Source: UBA7446 sp965657545 (GTDB lineage Bacteria; Bacteroidota; Bacteroidia; Flavobacteriales; Flavobacteriaceae). From it: a stretch of DNA of 64,000 nt. The stretch spans positions 26,221-90,220 of the forward strand of contig CBFHOG010000007.1 in NCBI GenBank assembly GCA_965657545.1, in the 5' to 3' direction. The notes beneath the pieces were generated by a model. It was given only the letters and a program-made list of their open reading frames with translations, did no database searches and had not been told where the DNA came from. Below are positions 45,941 through 52,960 of this stretch, piece after piece. Numbering within the stretch: position 1 is the first letter of the stretch; each line of letters opens with the position of its first letter. A program made the translations under genes and the position numbers.

Positions 45941-46378
45941 TTAAAAAGGGGATTCTCCTTTAACATTAAACCCCATTGAACGGGCAGTACCAGCTACCAT
46001 TTTCATGGCAGATTCAACCGTAAATGCATTTAAATCTTGCATTTTATCCTCTGCAATGGTGCGCACTTGTTCCCAAGTAACACTTGCTACCTTGCTGCGG
46101 TTGGGTTCGCCTGATCCTTTTTTAACCTTAGCGGCTTCCATCAATTGAACGGCTGCGGGTGGCGTTTTTACAACAAAATCAAAAGATTTATCAGCATACA
46201 CAGAAATAACAACTGGTAATACTTTACCAGCTTTATCTTGGGTTCTTGCATTAAACTGCTTACAGAACTCCATGATATTTACTCCTGCGGCCCCCAGAGC
46301 GGGTCCAACCGGCGGCGATGGATTCGCGGCGCCTCCCCTAACTTGTAGTTTTACTACTTTACTTACTTCTTTAGCCAT
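45941..46378 (-). CDS. rplK: 50S ribosomal protein uL11
   Basis: 145 residues. The Pro-rich N-terminal domain has LQVRGGAANPSPPVGPALG and GVNIMEFCKQFNARTQ. The rRNA-binding domain ends GTARSMGFNVKGESPF. The 70-bp gap to nusG holds a hairpin that could be the L1 control site. Confidence 0.98.
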   Translation of the reverse strand: MAKEVSKVVKLQVRGGAANPSPPVGPALGAAGVNIMEFCKQFNARTQDKAGKVLPVVISVYADKSFDFVVKTPPAAVQLMEAAKVKKGSGEPNRSKVASVTWEQVRTIAEDKMQDLNAFTVESAMKMVAGTARSMGFNVKGESPF

Positions 46379-46405
46379 TATTAATTTAACTCTACATTAA
46401 TGACA

Positions 46406-46430
46406 ACTGTATGAGTGGAAGCTATACAGT
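46406..46430 (-). promoter_or_regulatory. Hairpin upstream of rplK, possible uL1 autoregulation site
   Basis: On the minus strand ACTGTAT pairs with ATACAGT over an 11-nt loop. Flanking ATGAC/GTCAT can extend it if a 3-nt bulge is allowed. It sits 28 nt before the rplK ATG, where uL1 is known to bind rplKA mRNA in other bacteria. The uL1 consensus was not demonstrated. Confidence 0.35.
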
Positions 46431-46448
46431 CATCGGTGTGCGTAACAC

Positions 46449-47003
46449 TCAAACTTTTTCTACTTGCATGTATGAAAGCTCTAGTGGAGTTTTTCTTCCG
46501 AAAATCTTCACCATCACTTCTAACTTGCGTTTTTCTTCATTTACTTTTTCTATATTTCCATTAAAGCCGTTGAAAGGACCATCTATAACCTTGACCGTTT
46601 CCCCAATTTTATATGGTATATATACGTTTTCGGTTTTCACCGATAATTCATCTACTTTACCAAGCATACGATTAACTTCTGAAGCACGAAGTGGGACAGG
46701 GTCACCACCTTTTGTTTCTCCAAGAAAACCAATCACATTTGTTATCGAACGAATAATATGTGGGACTTCACCTGATAAGTTTGCCTTAATCATGATGTAT
46801 CCAGGAAAATAATTACGTTCCTTATTTACTTTTTTTCCATTGCGTATTTGAACAACCTTTTCTGTAGGAACAAGAACTTGCTCTACATAATCAGATAAAC
46901 CAAGCCGTGCAATATCAGACTCAATATATGACTTGATTTTATTTTCCTGCCCACTCACCGCGCGGACAACATACCAATTTTTAACTTCCGTTTCTGTTGA
47001 CAT
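46449..47003 (-). CDS. nusG: Transcription termination/antitermination protein NusG
   Basis: 184 residues. The NGN domain has NWYVVRAVSGQENKIKSYI, FPGYIMIKANLSGEV and VIGFLGETKGGDPVPL. The KOW domain has IGETVKVIDGPFNGFNGNIE. It links RNA polymerase to Rho and to the ribosome. It begins 2 bp after the secE stop. Confidence 0.98.
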   Translation of the reverse strand: MSTETEVKNWYVVRAVSGQENKIKSYIESDIARLGLSDYVEQVLVPTEKVVQIRNGKKVNKERNYFPGYIMIKANLSGEVPHIIRSITNVIGFLGETKGGDPVPLRASEVNRMLGKVDELSVKTENVYIPYKIGETVKVIDGPFNGFNGNIEKVNEEKRKLEVMVKIFGRKTPLELSYMQVEKV

Positions 47004-47005
47004 AA

Positions 47006-47197
47006 TTAACTTATTAATTGGAAGTAAAATTTAACAACACGAGAGAGCACGGAATCAGCTCCCCAAATAGCAAGTGAAAATATAATAGAAAACACAACCA
47101 CTACCGTTGTATGACGCAACAACTCAGACTGCGGAGTCCAAGTAACGTGATTTTTAAGCTCTGCGAATGCGTCTTTTATATATGAAATAACTGCCAT
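47006..47197 (-). CDS. secE: Preprotein translocase subunit SecE
   Basis: 63 residues, the short single-helix form: an amphipathic stretch (ISYIKDAFAELKNHVTWT), PQSELLRHTTVVVVFSII, then the membrane helix FSLAIWGADSVLSRVVKF. It clamps SecY in the inner membrane. Between tRNA-Trp and nusG, the usual position. Confidence 0.95.
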   Translation of the reverse strand: MAVISYIKDAFAELKNHVTWTPQSELLRHTTVVVVFSIIFSLAIWGADSVLSRVVKFYFQLIS

Positions 47198-47282
47198 AAT
47201 TTGTTTCTACTTGCCTGAGTTAAGTGGCTTACCTTGTTATTATGAGGCAAACTCCTCGTCCTCTAACTATACTTTATACTAG

Positions 47283-47355
47283 CACGGGTTGAGAGGCTCG
47301 AACTCCCGACACCTGGTTTTGGAGACCAGTGCTCTACCAACTGAGCTAAACCCGT
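47283..47355 (-). tRNA. tRNA-Trp(CCA)
   Basis: 73 nt on the minus strand. Acceptor ACGGGTT/AACCCGT with discriminator G, anticodon stem CTGGT/ACCAG, loop CTCCAAA giving anticodon CCA. CCA tail not encoded. It sits between tuf and secE, a conserved position in Bacteroidota. Confidence 0.96.
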
Positions 47356-47410
47356 CTCTGTTGGTGCACTGCTCCTATCAATGGGTTTGGTACACCCGTT
47401 AAGTGCGCCA

Positions 47411-47436
47411 AAAGGTGCTGTAAATACAGCACCTTT
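47411..47436 (-). terminator. Hairpin after tuf (weak terminator or processing site)
   Basis: AAAGGTGCTGTA pairs with TACAGCACCTTT around AA (12 bp before the tight loop opens). On the minus strand only TTTT follows, so termination is likely partial and transcription may run on to tRNA-Trp and secE. Confidence 0.55.
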
Positions 47437-47458
47437 ATTGCACAAAACGTTAATGATA

Positions 47459-48646
47459 TTAATCTAATATCTCTGTTACCTGACCAGCACCTACAGTACG
47501 ACCTCCTTCGCGAATCGCAAAACGAAGACCTACATTCAATGCAATTGGCTGAATCAAATCAACCTCAATTGTCAAGTTATCTCCAGGCATTACCATTTCT
47601 ACACCTGATGGTAGAGCAATATTTCCGGTAACATCTGTTGTACGTACGTAAAACTGTGGACGGTAATTGTTGTGGAATGGTGTGTGACGACCACCTTCTT
47701 CTTTTTTCAAGATATACACCTCAGCTTTAAATTTAGCATGTGGTGTTACTGAACCTGTTTTACAAATTACCATTCCGCGTTTGATGTCTGTTTTCTCGAT
47801 ACCACGTAATAAGATACCTACGTTATCTCCAGCTTCACCGCGGTCTAAGATTTTGCGGAACATCTCTACACCCGTAATGGTAGAATCTAATTTTTCAGCA
47901 CCCATACCAATAATATCAACAGGATCACCTGTGTTGGCAACACCAGTTTCAATACGACCTGTAGCAACAGTACCACGACCTGTAATGGAGAATACATCTT
48001 CAATAGGCATTAAGAAGTCTTTGTCAACGTCACGCTTTGGAAGCTCAATCCATGCATCAACTTCTTCCATTAGTTTCATAACAGAATCAACCCATTTTTG
48101 TTCTCCGTTAAGTGCACCAAGTGCAGAACCAAGAACAACAGGTCCGTTGTCTCCATCATAATCGTAGAAAGAAAGTAGTTCACGTACTTCCATTTCAACA
48201 AGCTCTAATAATTCTTCGTCGTCCACCATATCGGCTTTGTTCAAGAAAGCAACGATGCGTGGAATACCTACCTGACGGCCAAGAAGAATGTGCTCACGTG
48301 TTTGTGGCATTGGTCCGTCTGTTGCAGCAACAACTAGAATTGCACCATCCATTTGGGCAGCACCTGTAACCATGTTTTTCACATAATCGGCGTGACCTGG
48401 ACAGTCAACGTGTGCGTAGTGACGATTTGCCGTTTGATATTCTACGTGAGAGGTGTTAATTGTAATACCTCTTTCTTTTTCCTCGGGAGCGTTATCAATT
48501 TGATCAAAGCTTCTTGCTTCAGACAAACCTGCATCTGCCAAAACCTTTGTGATAGCAGCTGTTAACGTTGTTTTACCGTGATCAACGTGTCCAATTGTGC
48601 CAATATTAAGGTGTGGTTTGGACCGATCAAAAGTTTCTTTAGCCAT
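47459..48646 (-). CDS. tuf: Elongation factor Tu
   Basis: 395 residues. G1 IGHVDHGKTTLTAAI, G3 VDCPGHADYVKNMV, G4 FLNKADMVDDEELL, and the C-terminal end GRTVGAGQVTEILD. It delivers aminoacyl-tRNA to the ribosome. Its own -7 box lies about 32 nt upstream. The tRNA-Thr(GGT) gene that should directly precede it is separated by an inverted GT-D-like gene. Confidence 0.99.
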   Translation of the reverse strand: MAKETFDRSKPHLNIGTIGHVDHGKTTLTAAITKVLADAGLSEARSFDQIDNAPEEKERGITINTSHVEYQTANRHYAHVDCPGHADYVKNMVTGAAQMDGAILVVAATDGPMPQTREHILLGRQVGIPRIVAFLNKADMVDDEELLELVEMEVRELLSFYDYDGDNGPVVLGSALGALNGEQKWVDSVMKLMEEVDAWIELPKRDVDKDFLMPIEDVFSITGRGTVATGRIETGVANTGDPVDIIGMGAEKLDSTITGVEMFRKILDRGEAGDNVGILLRGIEKTDIKRGMVICKTGSVTPHAKFKAEVYILKKEEGGRHTPFHNNYRPQFYVRTTDVTGNIALPSGVEMVMPGDNLTIEVDLIQPIALNVGLRFAIREGGRTVGAGQVTEILD

Positions 48647-48972
48647 AATAATGTACCTTTATTCTTTTAAAATGAGCGCAAATATAATCTTTTCCTGTTT
48701 TAAAAACAGTATCAATCAAAAAAAATATTAAGAAATTTTTATAAATTGTTATCTCCTAGATATCAAGTAAAAAATATCAAAACTGAACCCTATTCAACTA
48801 GCTTACCGAATTTTGGGTGATTAAAGAGGTTGTTTTGAACATTTAACACAAAGATTATCTATTTAACGATGCATATATTTCATAATGAATACATATTTTT
48901 ATGCTATCTAAATATAACATCCATATAGTCTCAAAGAACTAATCAAACCCTACCATTAATATTGTAGCAATT
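48647..48972. other. AT-rich 326-bp spacer with the tuf promoter
   Basis: This gap lies between the divergent tuf and GT-D-like genes. It contains the tuf -7 box (48679-48686) and a 15-bp palindrome CTGTTTTAAAAACAG (48695-48709) around the expected -33 position. No perfect promoter was seen for the GT-D-like gene; the closest -7-like match is TATATTTC. No coding potential is apparent. Confidence 0.6.
48679..48686 (-). promoter_or_regulatory. -7 box of tuf
   Basis: TATATTTG on the minus strand matches TAnnTTTG and predicts a leader of about 27 nt. The -33 area carries CTG rather than TTG and falls within the short palindrome 48695-48709. Confidence 0.6.
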
Positions 48973-49689
48973 ATGATCAAACGAAAACTCCGAAAATGGC
49001 TCAAAGAAAAAAAACTCAATGAGATGGATGGCTTTTATTTTGTTTTATTCGTCAAGAAAATTAGCGCAAAAATAAATTTTAGTTTCTCTAGATTTGGTGA
49101 TGGAGAGTGGACAGCCATTTTGAATTTAGACGCTAAAGAAAATTGCGATGGTCACCAGTATTTTGACGACATGGGAGAACAATTAAAAGAAGCTTTTATA
49201 AGCTCAAGTGAATATTATAAAGGGATTCAACCACTTGCATGGCGAACGATGTCGCAAGACATACTACCATTGTCGTGTCATACGAACAACTCCTATTTTA
49301 ATGCAGATATTTTACACAAAGCCTCTGAGTATGGTTCGATTCAGCCTTTTTTTGACGCGCTAAACACAAGGGAGGTTGTACTTGTAGGACCAGCGTATTT
49401 GTCCAATCAAAATAAAATTAACATCAAGAAACACATCACAATACCAATGAAAAACTGCTGGCTTGAGGCGGAAACTATCATGAGATCTGTTCGGGAATAT
49501 TTGGATAATAAAAAGGCAGGAGATAATGCTGTGGTGGTTTTATTTTGTGCATCAATGGCCGCCAATGTTTTTATAGAAGTACTGCATAAACAATACAAAA
49601 ACGAACATTCTTTCTTTGACATTGGGAGTCTTTTGGATCCTTATGCAAATGTTAACACAAGAACCTACCACAAAAAGCTAAAAAAATAA
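48973..49689 (+). CDS. GT-D fold (DUF1792-like) glycosyltransferase-type protein
   Basis: 238 residues. The stretch INFSFSRFGDGEW (~35-47) matches the RFGDGE motif of the GT-D/DUF1792 glycosyltransferases, where the acidic residues take part in sugar-nucleotide handling. EVVLVGPAYLSNQ (~136-148) and VVVLFCASMAANVFIEVLH (~186-204) fit two later strands, and FDIGSLLDPY lies near the C-terminus. No signal peptide. A role in surface glycan or protein glycosylation is inferred. It is the only plus-strand gene in a minus-strand region, it splits tRNA-Thr from tuf, and it is visibly AT-rich, all consistent with insertion. No partner glycan genes are nearby. Confidence 0.7.
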   Translation: MIKRKLRKWLKEKKLNEMDGFYFVLFVKKISAKINFSFSRFGDGEWTAILNLDAKENCDGHQYFDDMGEQLKEAFISSSEYYKGIQPLAWRTMSQDILPLSCHTNNSYFNADILHKASEYGSIQPFFDALNTREVVLVGPAYLSNQNKINIKKHITIPMKNCWLEAETIMRSVREYLDNKKAGDNAVVVLFCASMAANVFIEVLHKQYKNEHSFFDIGSLLDPYANVNTRTYHKKLKK

Positions 49690-49709
49690 ATCTAAGACTG
49701 AAGTGTAAG

Positions 49710-49781
49710 AGCCAATGAGCAGATTTGAACTGCCGACCTCTTCCTTACCAAGGAAACGCTCTACCCCTGAGCTACATCGGC
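49710..49781 (-). tRNA. tRNA-Thr(GGT)
   Basis: 72 nt on the minus strand. Acceptor GCCGATG/CATTGGC with one G-U pair, discriminator T, anticodon stem TTTCC/GGAAG, loop TTGGTAA giving GGT. It is the last tRNA of the cluster. Confidence 0.94.
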
Positions 49782-49797
49782 GTTGTAGAAGTTAAAG

Positions 49798-49870
49798 AGC
49801 GGGAGACCGGGTTCGAACCGGCGACATTCAGCTTGGAAGGCTGACGCTCTACCAACTGAGCTACTCCCGC
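49798..49870 (-). tRNA. tRNA-Gly(TCC)
   Basis: 73 nt on the minus strand. Acceptor GCGGGAG/CTCCCGC, anticodon stem TCAGC/GCTGA, loop CTTCCAA giving TCC, T arm CCGG-TTCGAAC-CCGG. Its first 21 nt are repeated at 49971-49991. Confidence 0.95.
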
Positions 49871-49893
49871 ATTATAAATCAATATTTCAAAAC

Positions 49894-49970
49894 TAACGAT
49901 ATTTAATCGTTATTAGGTTAACGAGCGTCAAGACGCTCCCAGCCCGTACCGAATGGTACGTTCGGGCGGG
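49894..49970. repeat. Three adjacent hairpins inside the tRNA cluster
   Basis: Hairpin one is TAACGAT-ATTTA-ATCGTTA (49894-49912). Hairpin two is GAGCGTC-AA-GACGCTC (49923-49938). Hairpin three (49939-49970) nests CGTACC-GAAT-GGTACG within GCCCG/CGGGC arms. They abut a 21-nt copy of the tRNA-Gly 5' end. They may be a REP-like palindromic element or RNA processing structures in the tRNA precursor. Confidence 0.55.
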
Positions 49971-49991
49971 TACCAACTGAGCTACTCCCGC
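49971..49991 (-). pseudogene. Truncated tRNA-Gly 5' fragment
   Basis: 21 nt are identical to the first 21 nt of tRNA-Gly(TCC) at 49850-49870 (acceptor 5' strand and half of the D arm). Identity stops abruptly at both ends and no anticodon or T arm follows. It is a remnant of a duplicated tRNA-Gly interrupted by, or fused to, the hairpin block. Confidence 0.8.
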
Positions 49992-50007
49992 GTTTTACTT
50001 ATATCTG

Positions 50008-50090
50008 TGGGGAGAGCAGGATTCGAACCTGCGAAGTTAAAAAACAACAGATTTACAGTCTGTCCTCGTTGGCCGCTTGAGTATCTCCCC
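50008..50090 (-). tRNA. tRNA-Tyr(GTA)
   Basis: 83 nt on the minus strand with the long variable arm of class II tRNAs. Acceptor GGGGAGA/TCTCCCC, discriminator A, anticodon GTA between CAGACT and AATCTG, T arm with GGTTCGAATCC. Confidence 0.95.
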
Positions 50091-50121
50091 ATATTACAAA
50101 GAACTGATGTTCAAAAAAAAG

Positions 50122-50195
50122 AGCCGATGGAGGGACTCGAACCCACGACCTGCTGATTACAAATCAGCTGCTCTAGCCAGCTGAGCTACATCGGC
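50122..50195 (-). tRNA. tRNA-Thr(TGT)
   Basis: 74 nt on the minus strand. Acceptor GCCGATG/CATCGGC, anticodon stem GCTGA/TCAGC, loop TTTGTAA giving TGT. First tRNA after the cluster promoter; the order Thr(TGT)-Tyr-Gly-Thr(GGT) is the same as E. coli thrU-tyrU-glyT-thrT. Confidence 0.95.
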
Positions 50196-50222
50196 AACTA
50201 TTATTCTTTTTAAGAACGGATG

Positions 50223-50253
50223 CAAATGTAACAATTAATTTATTTGGCTTCAA
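50223..50253 (-). promoter_or_regulatory. Promoter of the tRNA cluster
   Basis: On the minus strand TTG (50253-50251), a 20-nt spacer, and TACATTTG (50230-50223). The start should lie ~20 nt before tRNA-Thr(TGT). It is placed in the short gap after the hpf stop. Confidence 0.8.
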
Positions 50254-50258
50254 AAAAA

Positions 50259-50573
50259 TTAAACCCCATTTTGATGCGAACGCAAATGTTTTTCTTTGCT
50301 TCGAATAAGAAGACGCTCAACGGCGCTAGAAGCAGCATCAATAGCTTCTTCAAATGTGCTACTTTCTTTCTTCACTACAAGCACATCTCCAGGTATTTGA
50401 ACCTTAATTTCAACTTGTTTCGCTCTATTAAACGCCGATTTTTCAAGTTTCATATAAAGGTCTGTCGCTAAAATTTTACCGTAATAGTGTTGATATTTAT
50501 CAATACGTTTGGAAATAAATTTTTTAAGATTTGATTTTAATGAGAAGTTAATCGCCTGAATAGTGAGTCGCAT
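50259..50573 (-). CDS. hpf: Ribosome hibernation-promoting factor, HPF/YfiA family (short)
   Basis: 104 residues, the short form without a C-terminal dimerisation domain. Family segments are AINFSLKSNLKKFISKRIDK, AKQVEIKVQIPGDVLVVKK and TFEEAIDAASSAVERLL. It binds the decoding region of idle ribosomes. It follows xerC by 51 bp and rpsU two genes back, so two ribosome-related genes flank a recombinase gene. Confidence 0.93.
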   Translation of the reverse strand: MRLTIQAINFSLKSNLKKFISKRIDKYQHYYGKILATDLYMKLEKSAFNRAKQVEIKVQIPGDVLVVKKESSTFEEAIDAASSAVERLLIRSKEKHLRSHQNGV

Positions 50574-50624
50574 AATTACTGAGTTTTTACGTTAAAAATG
50601 AGTGGACTTAGTGCTAGGGTACTT

Positions 50625-51515
50625 TTATTTCTTTGCTCTGGGGTGTGCCGCGCGGTATGCGTCTTGCACTTTAGGGAGCTGAACTTTGGTGTACTCTTGT
50701 GTGGCAGCTAAGCTTTCGTGTCCAAGAATTTCTTTAACCACGTTTATGTCTGCACCTGCGTCTAGCATATGTGTCGCAAAACTGTGTCTCAACACATGAG
50801 GCGAGGTGCGTATCTTGCTAGATACCCTACCAAAATACAATTTTATAAGCCGATATACAAATGAGGGATAGGTTTTTTTACCTTTATCAGTTACAAGAAG
50901 AAAATTGTGTGTGGTTGCTTTATGAATTGTATTTCGTTGCTCACAGTAAGACTTTAATGCAACTACCATCGATGGTAAAAGGGGTACAAGTCTTTCTTTA
51001 TTTCTTTTTCCCAAAACACGCAACTGATTTTGTGACCAGTCAATATCAGATACTTGTAATCCAATAAGTTCAGCTTGACGTATTCCTGTAGTGTATAATA
51101 ATTCTAAAACCATTGCATCTCTGAGACCTGCAAAGCCAGTACGATCAATCTGCCGTATAGCCTGATCCACTTCTATTTCACTAAATGGAACAATAAATGA
51201 CTTTTTAGCTTTTAAAGACTTGTGCTGTGCAAGCGGGTGCTTGTCTATTGCACCAATAGTACGCAAATAGGTGTAAAAAGAATTAAGCGTTGTGACTTTT
51301 CTATTTATACTACGGGCAGTCAACCCCTTTTTTGAAAGGGAAACGATGTAATCCCTGACCATAGCATAATGCACTTTGGTTAGGTCATCAATTTGATAGC
51401 TAGCAAAACAATGCAGGGAAAAATCGCGCAAATCTTTTTGATAGGCACGAAGTGTATGTGCAGAGTAATTTTTCTCAGCCGTAAGATAACGAAGAAAAGC
51501 AGCTACATTGTCCAT
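50625..51515 (-). CDS. xerC: Tyrosine recombinase XerC-type
   Basis: 296 residues, the length of chromosomal Xer proteins. The N-terminal SAM-like domain starts MDNVAAFLRYLTAEKNYSAH. Catalytic residues lie in LYTTGIRQAELIGL (first Arg), HVLRHSFATHML (His ~240, Arg ~243), GHESLAATQEYTKV (His ~266, Tyr ~275). It resolves chromosome dimers at dif. Its linkage to rpsU and hpf is that of a housekeeping Xer, so I do not regard it as a mobile-element integrase. It is 17 bp after rpsU. Confidence 0.92.
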   Translation of the reverse strand: MDNVAAFLRYLTAEKNYSAHTLRAYQKDLRDFSLHCFASYQIDDLTKVHYAMVRDYIVSLSKKGLTARSINRKVTTLNSFYTYLRTIGAIDKHPLAQHKSLKAKKSFIVPFSEIEVDQAIRQIDRTGFAGLRDAMVLELLYTTGIRQAELIGLQVSDIDWSQNQLRVLGKRNKERLVPLLPSMVVALKSYCEQRNTIHKATTHNFLLVTDKGKKTYPSFVYRLIKLYFGRVSSKIRTSPHVLRHSFATHMLDAGADINVVKEILGHESLAATQEYTKVQLPKVQDAYRAAHPRAKK

Positions 51516-51532
51516 GTGGACAAGGTAAGAAA

Positions 51533-51727
51533 TTAATTTTCTTCTTGGTCGCGAAGATGTTGGATATAGGAAGCTTTTTGTATCTGAGCACGTCTAGAAA
51601 CAGATGGTTTCGTGAATGTCTGACGACTGCGTAACTGACGCATGGTTCCTGTTTTATCAAACTTTCGTTTGAAGCGCTTTAGTGCGCGATCGATATTTTC
51701 ACCGTCTTTGATTGGAATTATTAACAT
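51533..51727 (-). CDS. rpsU: 30S ribosomal protein bS21
   Basis: 64 residues: MLIIPIKDGENIDRALKRFK, FDKTGTMRQLRSRQTF, and a C-terminal extension rich in Arg/Gln ending LRDQEEN. In Bacteroidota bS21 helps cover the 3' end of 16S rRNA, so most mRNAs do not use Shine-Dalgarno pairing. This gene has a 9-nt SD (51735-51743), its own promoter, and precedes xerC-hpf. Confidence 0.97.
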   Translation of the reverse strand: MLIIPIKDGENIDRALKRFKRKFDKTGTMRQLRSRQTFTKPSVSRRAQIQKASYIQHLRDQEEN

Positions 51728-51734
51728 GAACCGA

Positions 51735-51743
51735 ACCTCCTTT
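51735..51743 (-). promoter_or_regulatory. Strong Shine-Dalgarno sequence of rpsU
   Basis: AAAGGAGGT on the minus strand is fully complementary to the 16S 3' end ACCTCCTTT, with 7 nt before the ATG. It is the only strong SD I noticed in the window. It fits bS21 autoregulation: ribosomes lacking bS21 expose the anti-SD and translate rpsU. Confidence 0.92.
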
Positions 51744-51759
51744 CTTTATGATTAAGTTG

Positions 51760-51791
51760 CAAATATAGTAGTAATTTTTAATACCCTGCAA
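51760..51791 (-). promoter_or_regulatory. Promoter of rpsU-xerC-hpf
   Basis: On the minus strand TTG (51791-51789), a 21-nt spacer and TATATTTG (51767-51760). The leader is about 27 nt and carries the SD. Confidence 0.78.
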
Positions 51792-51794
51792 GGA

Positions 51795-52958
51795 CTATTT
51801 CAAAATTTGTTTCGCAATGACTACTTTTTGTATTTCTGAAGTTCCCTCGCCTATGGTACACAGCTTTGAATCGCGTAAATATTTTTCTACCGGAAATTCT
51901 TTTGAGTAACCATAACCACCGAAAATTTGAACTGCTTCATTAGCAACACGAACACAAGTTTCCGAAGCAAATAGCTTACACATAGCACTGATTTTGGTCA
52001 TTCGTTTTCCCATATTCTTTTCGTAGCAAGCTTTATGCATAAGCAATTCAGATGCTTCGATATCGGTTGCCATTTGTGCCAACTTAAATGAGATACCCTG
52101 AAACGCATTAATTGGCTTACCAAACTGTACACGCTCAGAAGAATATTTTAATGATGCCTCATATGCCCCACGTGCAATCCCCAATGAAAGTGCAGCAATG
52201 GATATGCGTCCACCATCCAAAATTTTCATGGACTGAATAAAACCATCGCCCACTTCACCCAATCTATTTTCATCAGGAATACGACATTGATCAAATACCA
52301 GTTCTGCAGTTTCAGAAGCTCGCATCCCTAGTTTATTTTCTTTTTTTCCTGCGCTAAAACCAGGTGTTCCCCGTTCAATAGCAAAAGCCGTCATGCCATG
52401 GCTATCACCTTTCTCACCAGTTCGTATTATCACAACTGCAATGTCACCACTGCTGCCATGGGTGATGAAATTTTTCGTGCCATTTATAATCCAGTCGTCA
52501 CCATCACGTACGGCAGTTGAGTTCATGCCGCCTGCATCAGAGCCTGTATTGTGTTCTGTCAGTCCCCACGCGCCAATCCAGTCTCCAGATGCCAATTTTG
52601 GCAGCCAACGCTGTTTCTGATCTTCGGAGCCAAACTGTAAAATATGATTGGTACACAATGAGTTGTGGGCAGCAATGGATAGCCCTATGGAAGGATCTAC
52701 CTTTGAAATTTCTTCAATAATTGCGGTGTATTCAAAATATCCCAAACCAGCACCGCCATAGATCTCAGGTACTAATATCCCCATAAAACCCATACTCCCG
52801 GCATGATGAAGGACTTCTTTTGGAAAAAACTGGCGTTCGTCCCAGTCCATAACATATGGTGCAATGTACTGTTGCGCAAAATCTCGCGCAGAAGCGGCTA
52901 CCATATTATGGGTTTCTCCTAATTCGAAATTAGGCCCAATTTGTAATTCAGTTTTCAT
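51795..52958 (-). CDS. Acyl-CoA dehydrogenase
   Basis: 387 residues, medium/short-chain type. Family signatures: GAWGLTEHNTGSDAGGMNS (FAD/acyl-CoA), WIINGTKNFITHG, GMRASETAELVFDQC, QIFGGYGYSKEFPVEKYLRD, and the catalytic Glu region TIGEGTSEIQKVVIAKQIL. It oxidises an acyl-CoA to enoyl-CoA and passes electrons to ETF. Chain length cannot be read. It starts 2 bp after the HhH protein and is the last gene of a six-gene run. Confidence 0.95.
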   Translation of the reverse strand: MKTELQIGPNFELGETHNMVAASARDFAQQYIAPYVMDWDERQFFPKEVLHHAGSMGFMGILVPEIYGGAGLGYFEYTAIIEEISKVDPSIGLSIAAHNSLCTNHILQFGSEDQKQRWLPKLASGDWIGAWGLTEHNTGSDAGGMNSTAVRDGDDWIINGTKNFITHGSSGDIAVVIIRTGEKGDSHGMTAFAIERGTPGFSAGKKENKLGMRASETAELVFDQCRIPDENRLGEVGDGFIQSMKILDGGRISIAALSLGIARGAYEASLKYSSERVQFGKPINAFQGISFKLAQMATDIEASELLMHKACYEKNMGKRMTKISAMCKLFASETCVRVANEAVQIFGGYGYSKEFPVEKYLRDSKLCTIGEGTSEIQKVVIAKQILK

Positions 52959-52960
52959 AG

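Noticed and set aside
47263..47445. 60-codon frame across tRNA-Trp
   Set aside because: It reads through a structural tRNA and its flanks; no protein-like composition.
49850..49991. Duplicate tRNA-Gly ends as attL/attR of an integrated element
   Set aside because: Elements normally duplicate the tRNA 3' end; here only the 5' 21 nt are repeated and the 100 bp between hold no cargo gene.
49953..50156. 67-codon plus-strand frame over tRNA-Tyr and tRNA-Thr
   Set aside because: It covers tRNA genes on the other strand; a typical spurious frame.
50625..51515. XerC-type recombinase as evidence of an integrative element
   Set aside because: Length and motifs are those of chromosomal Xer proteins, it lies in a ribosomal-gene unit, and no attachment sites or cargo are seen.
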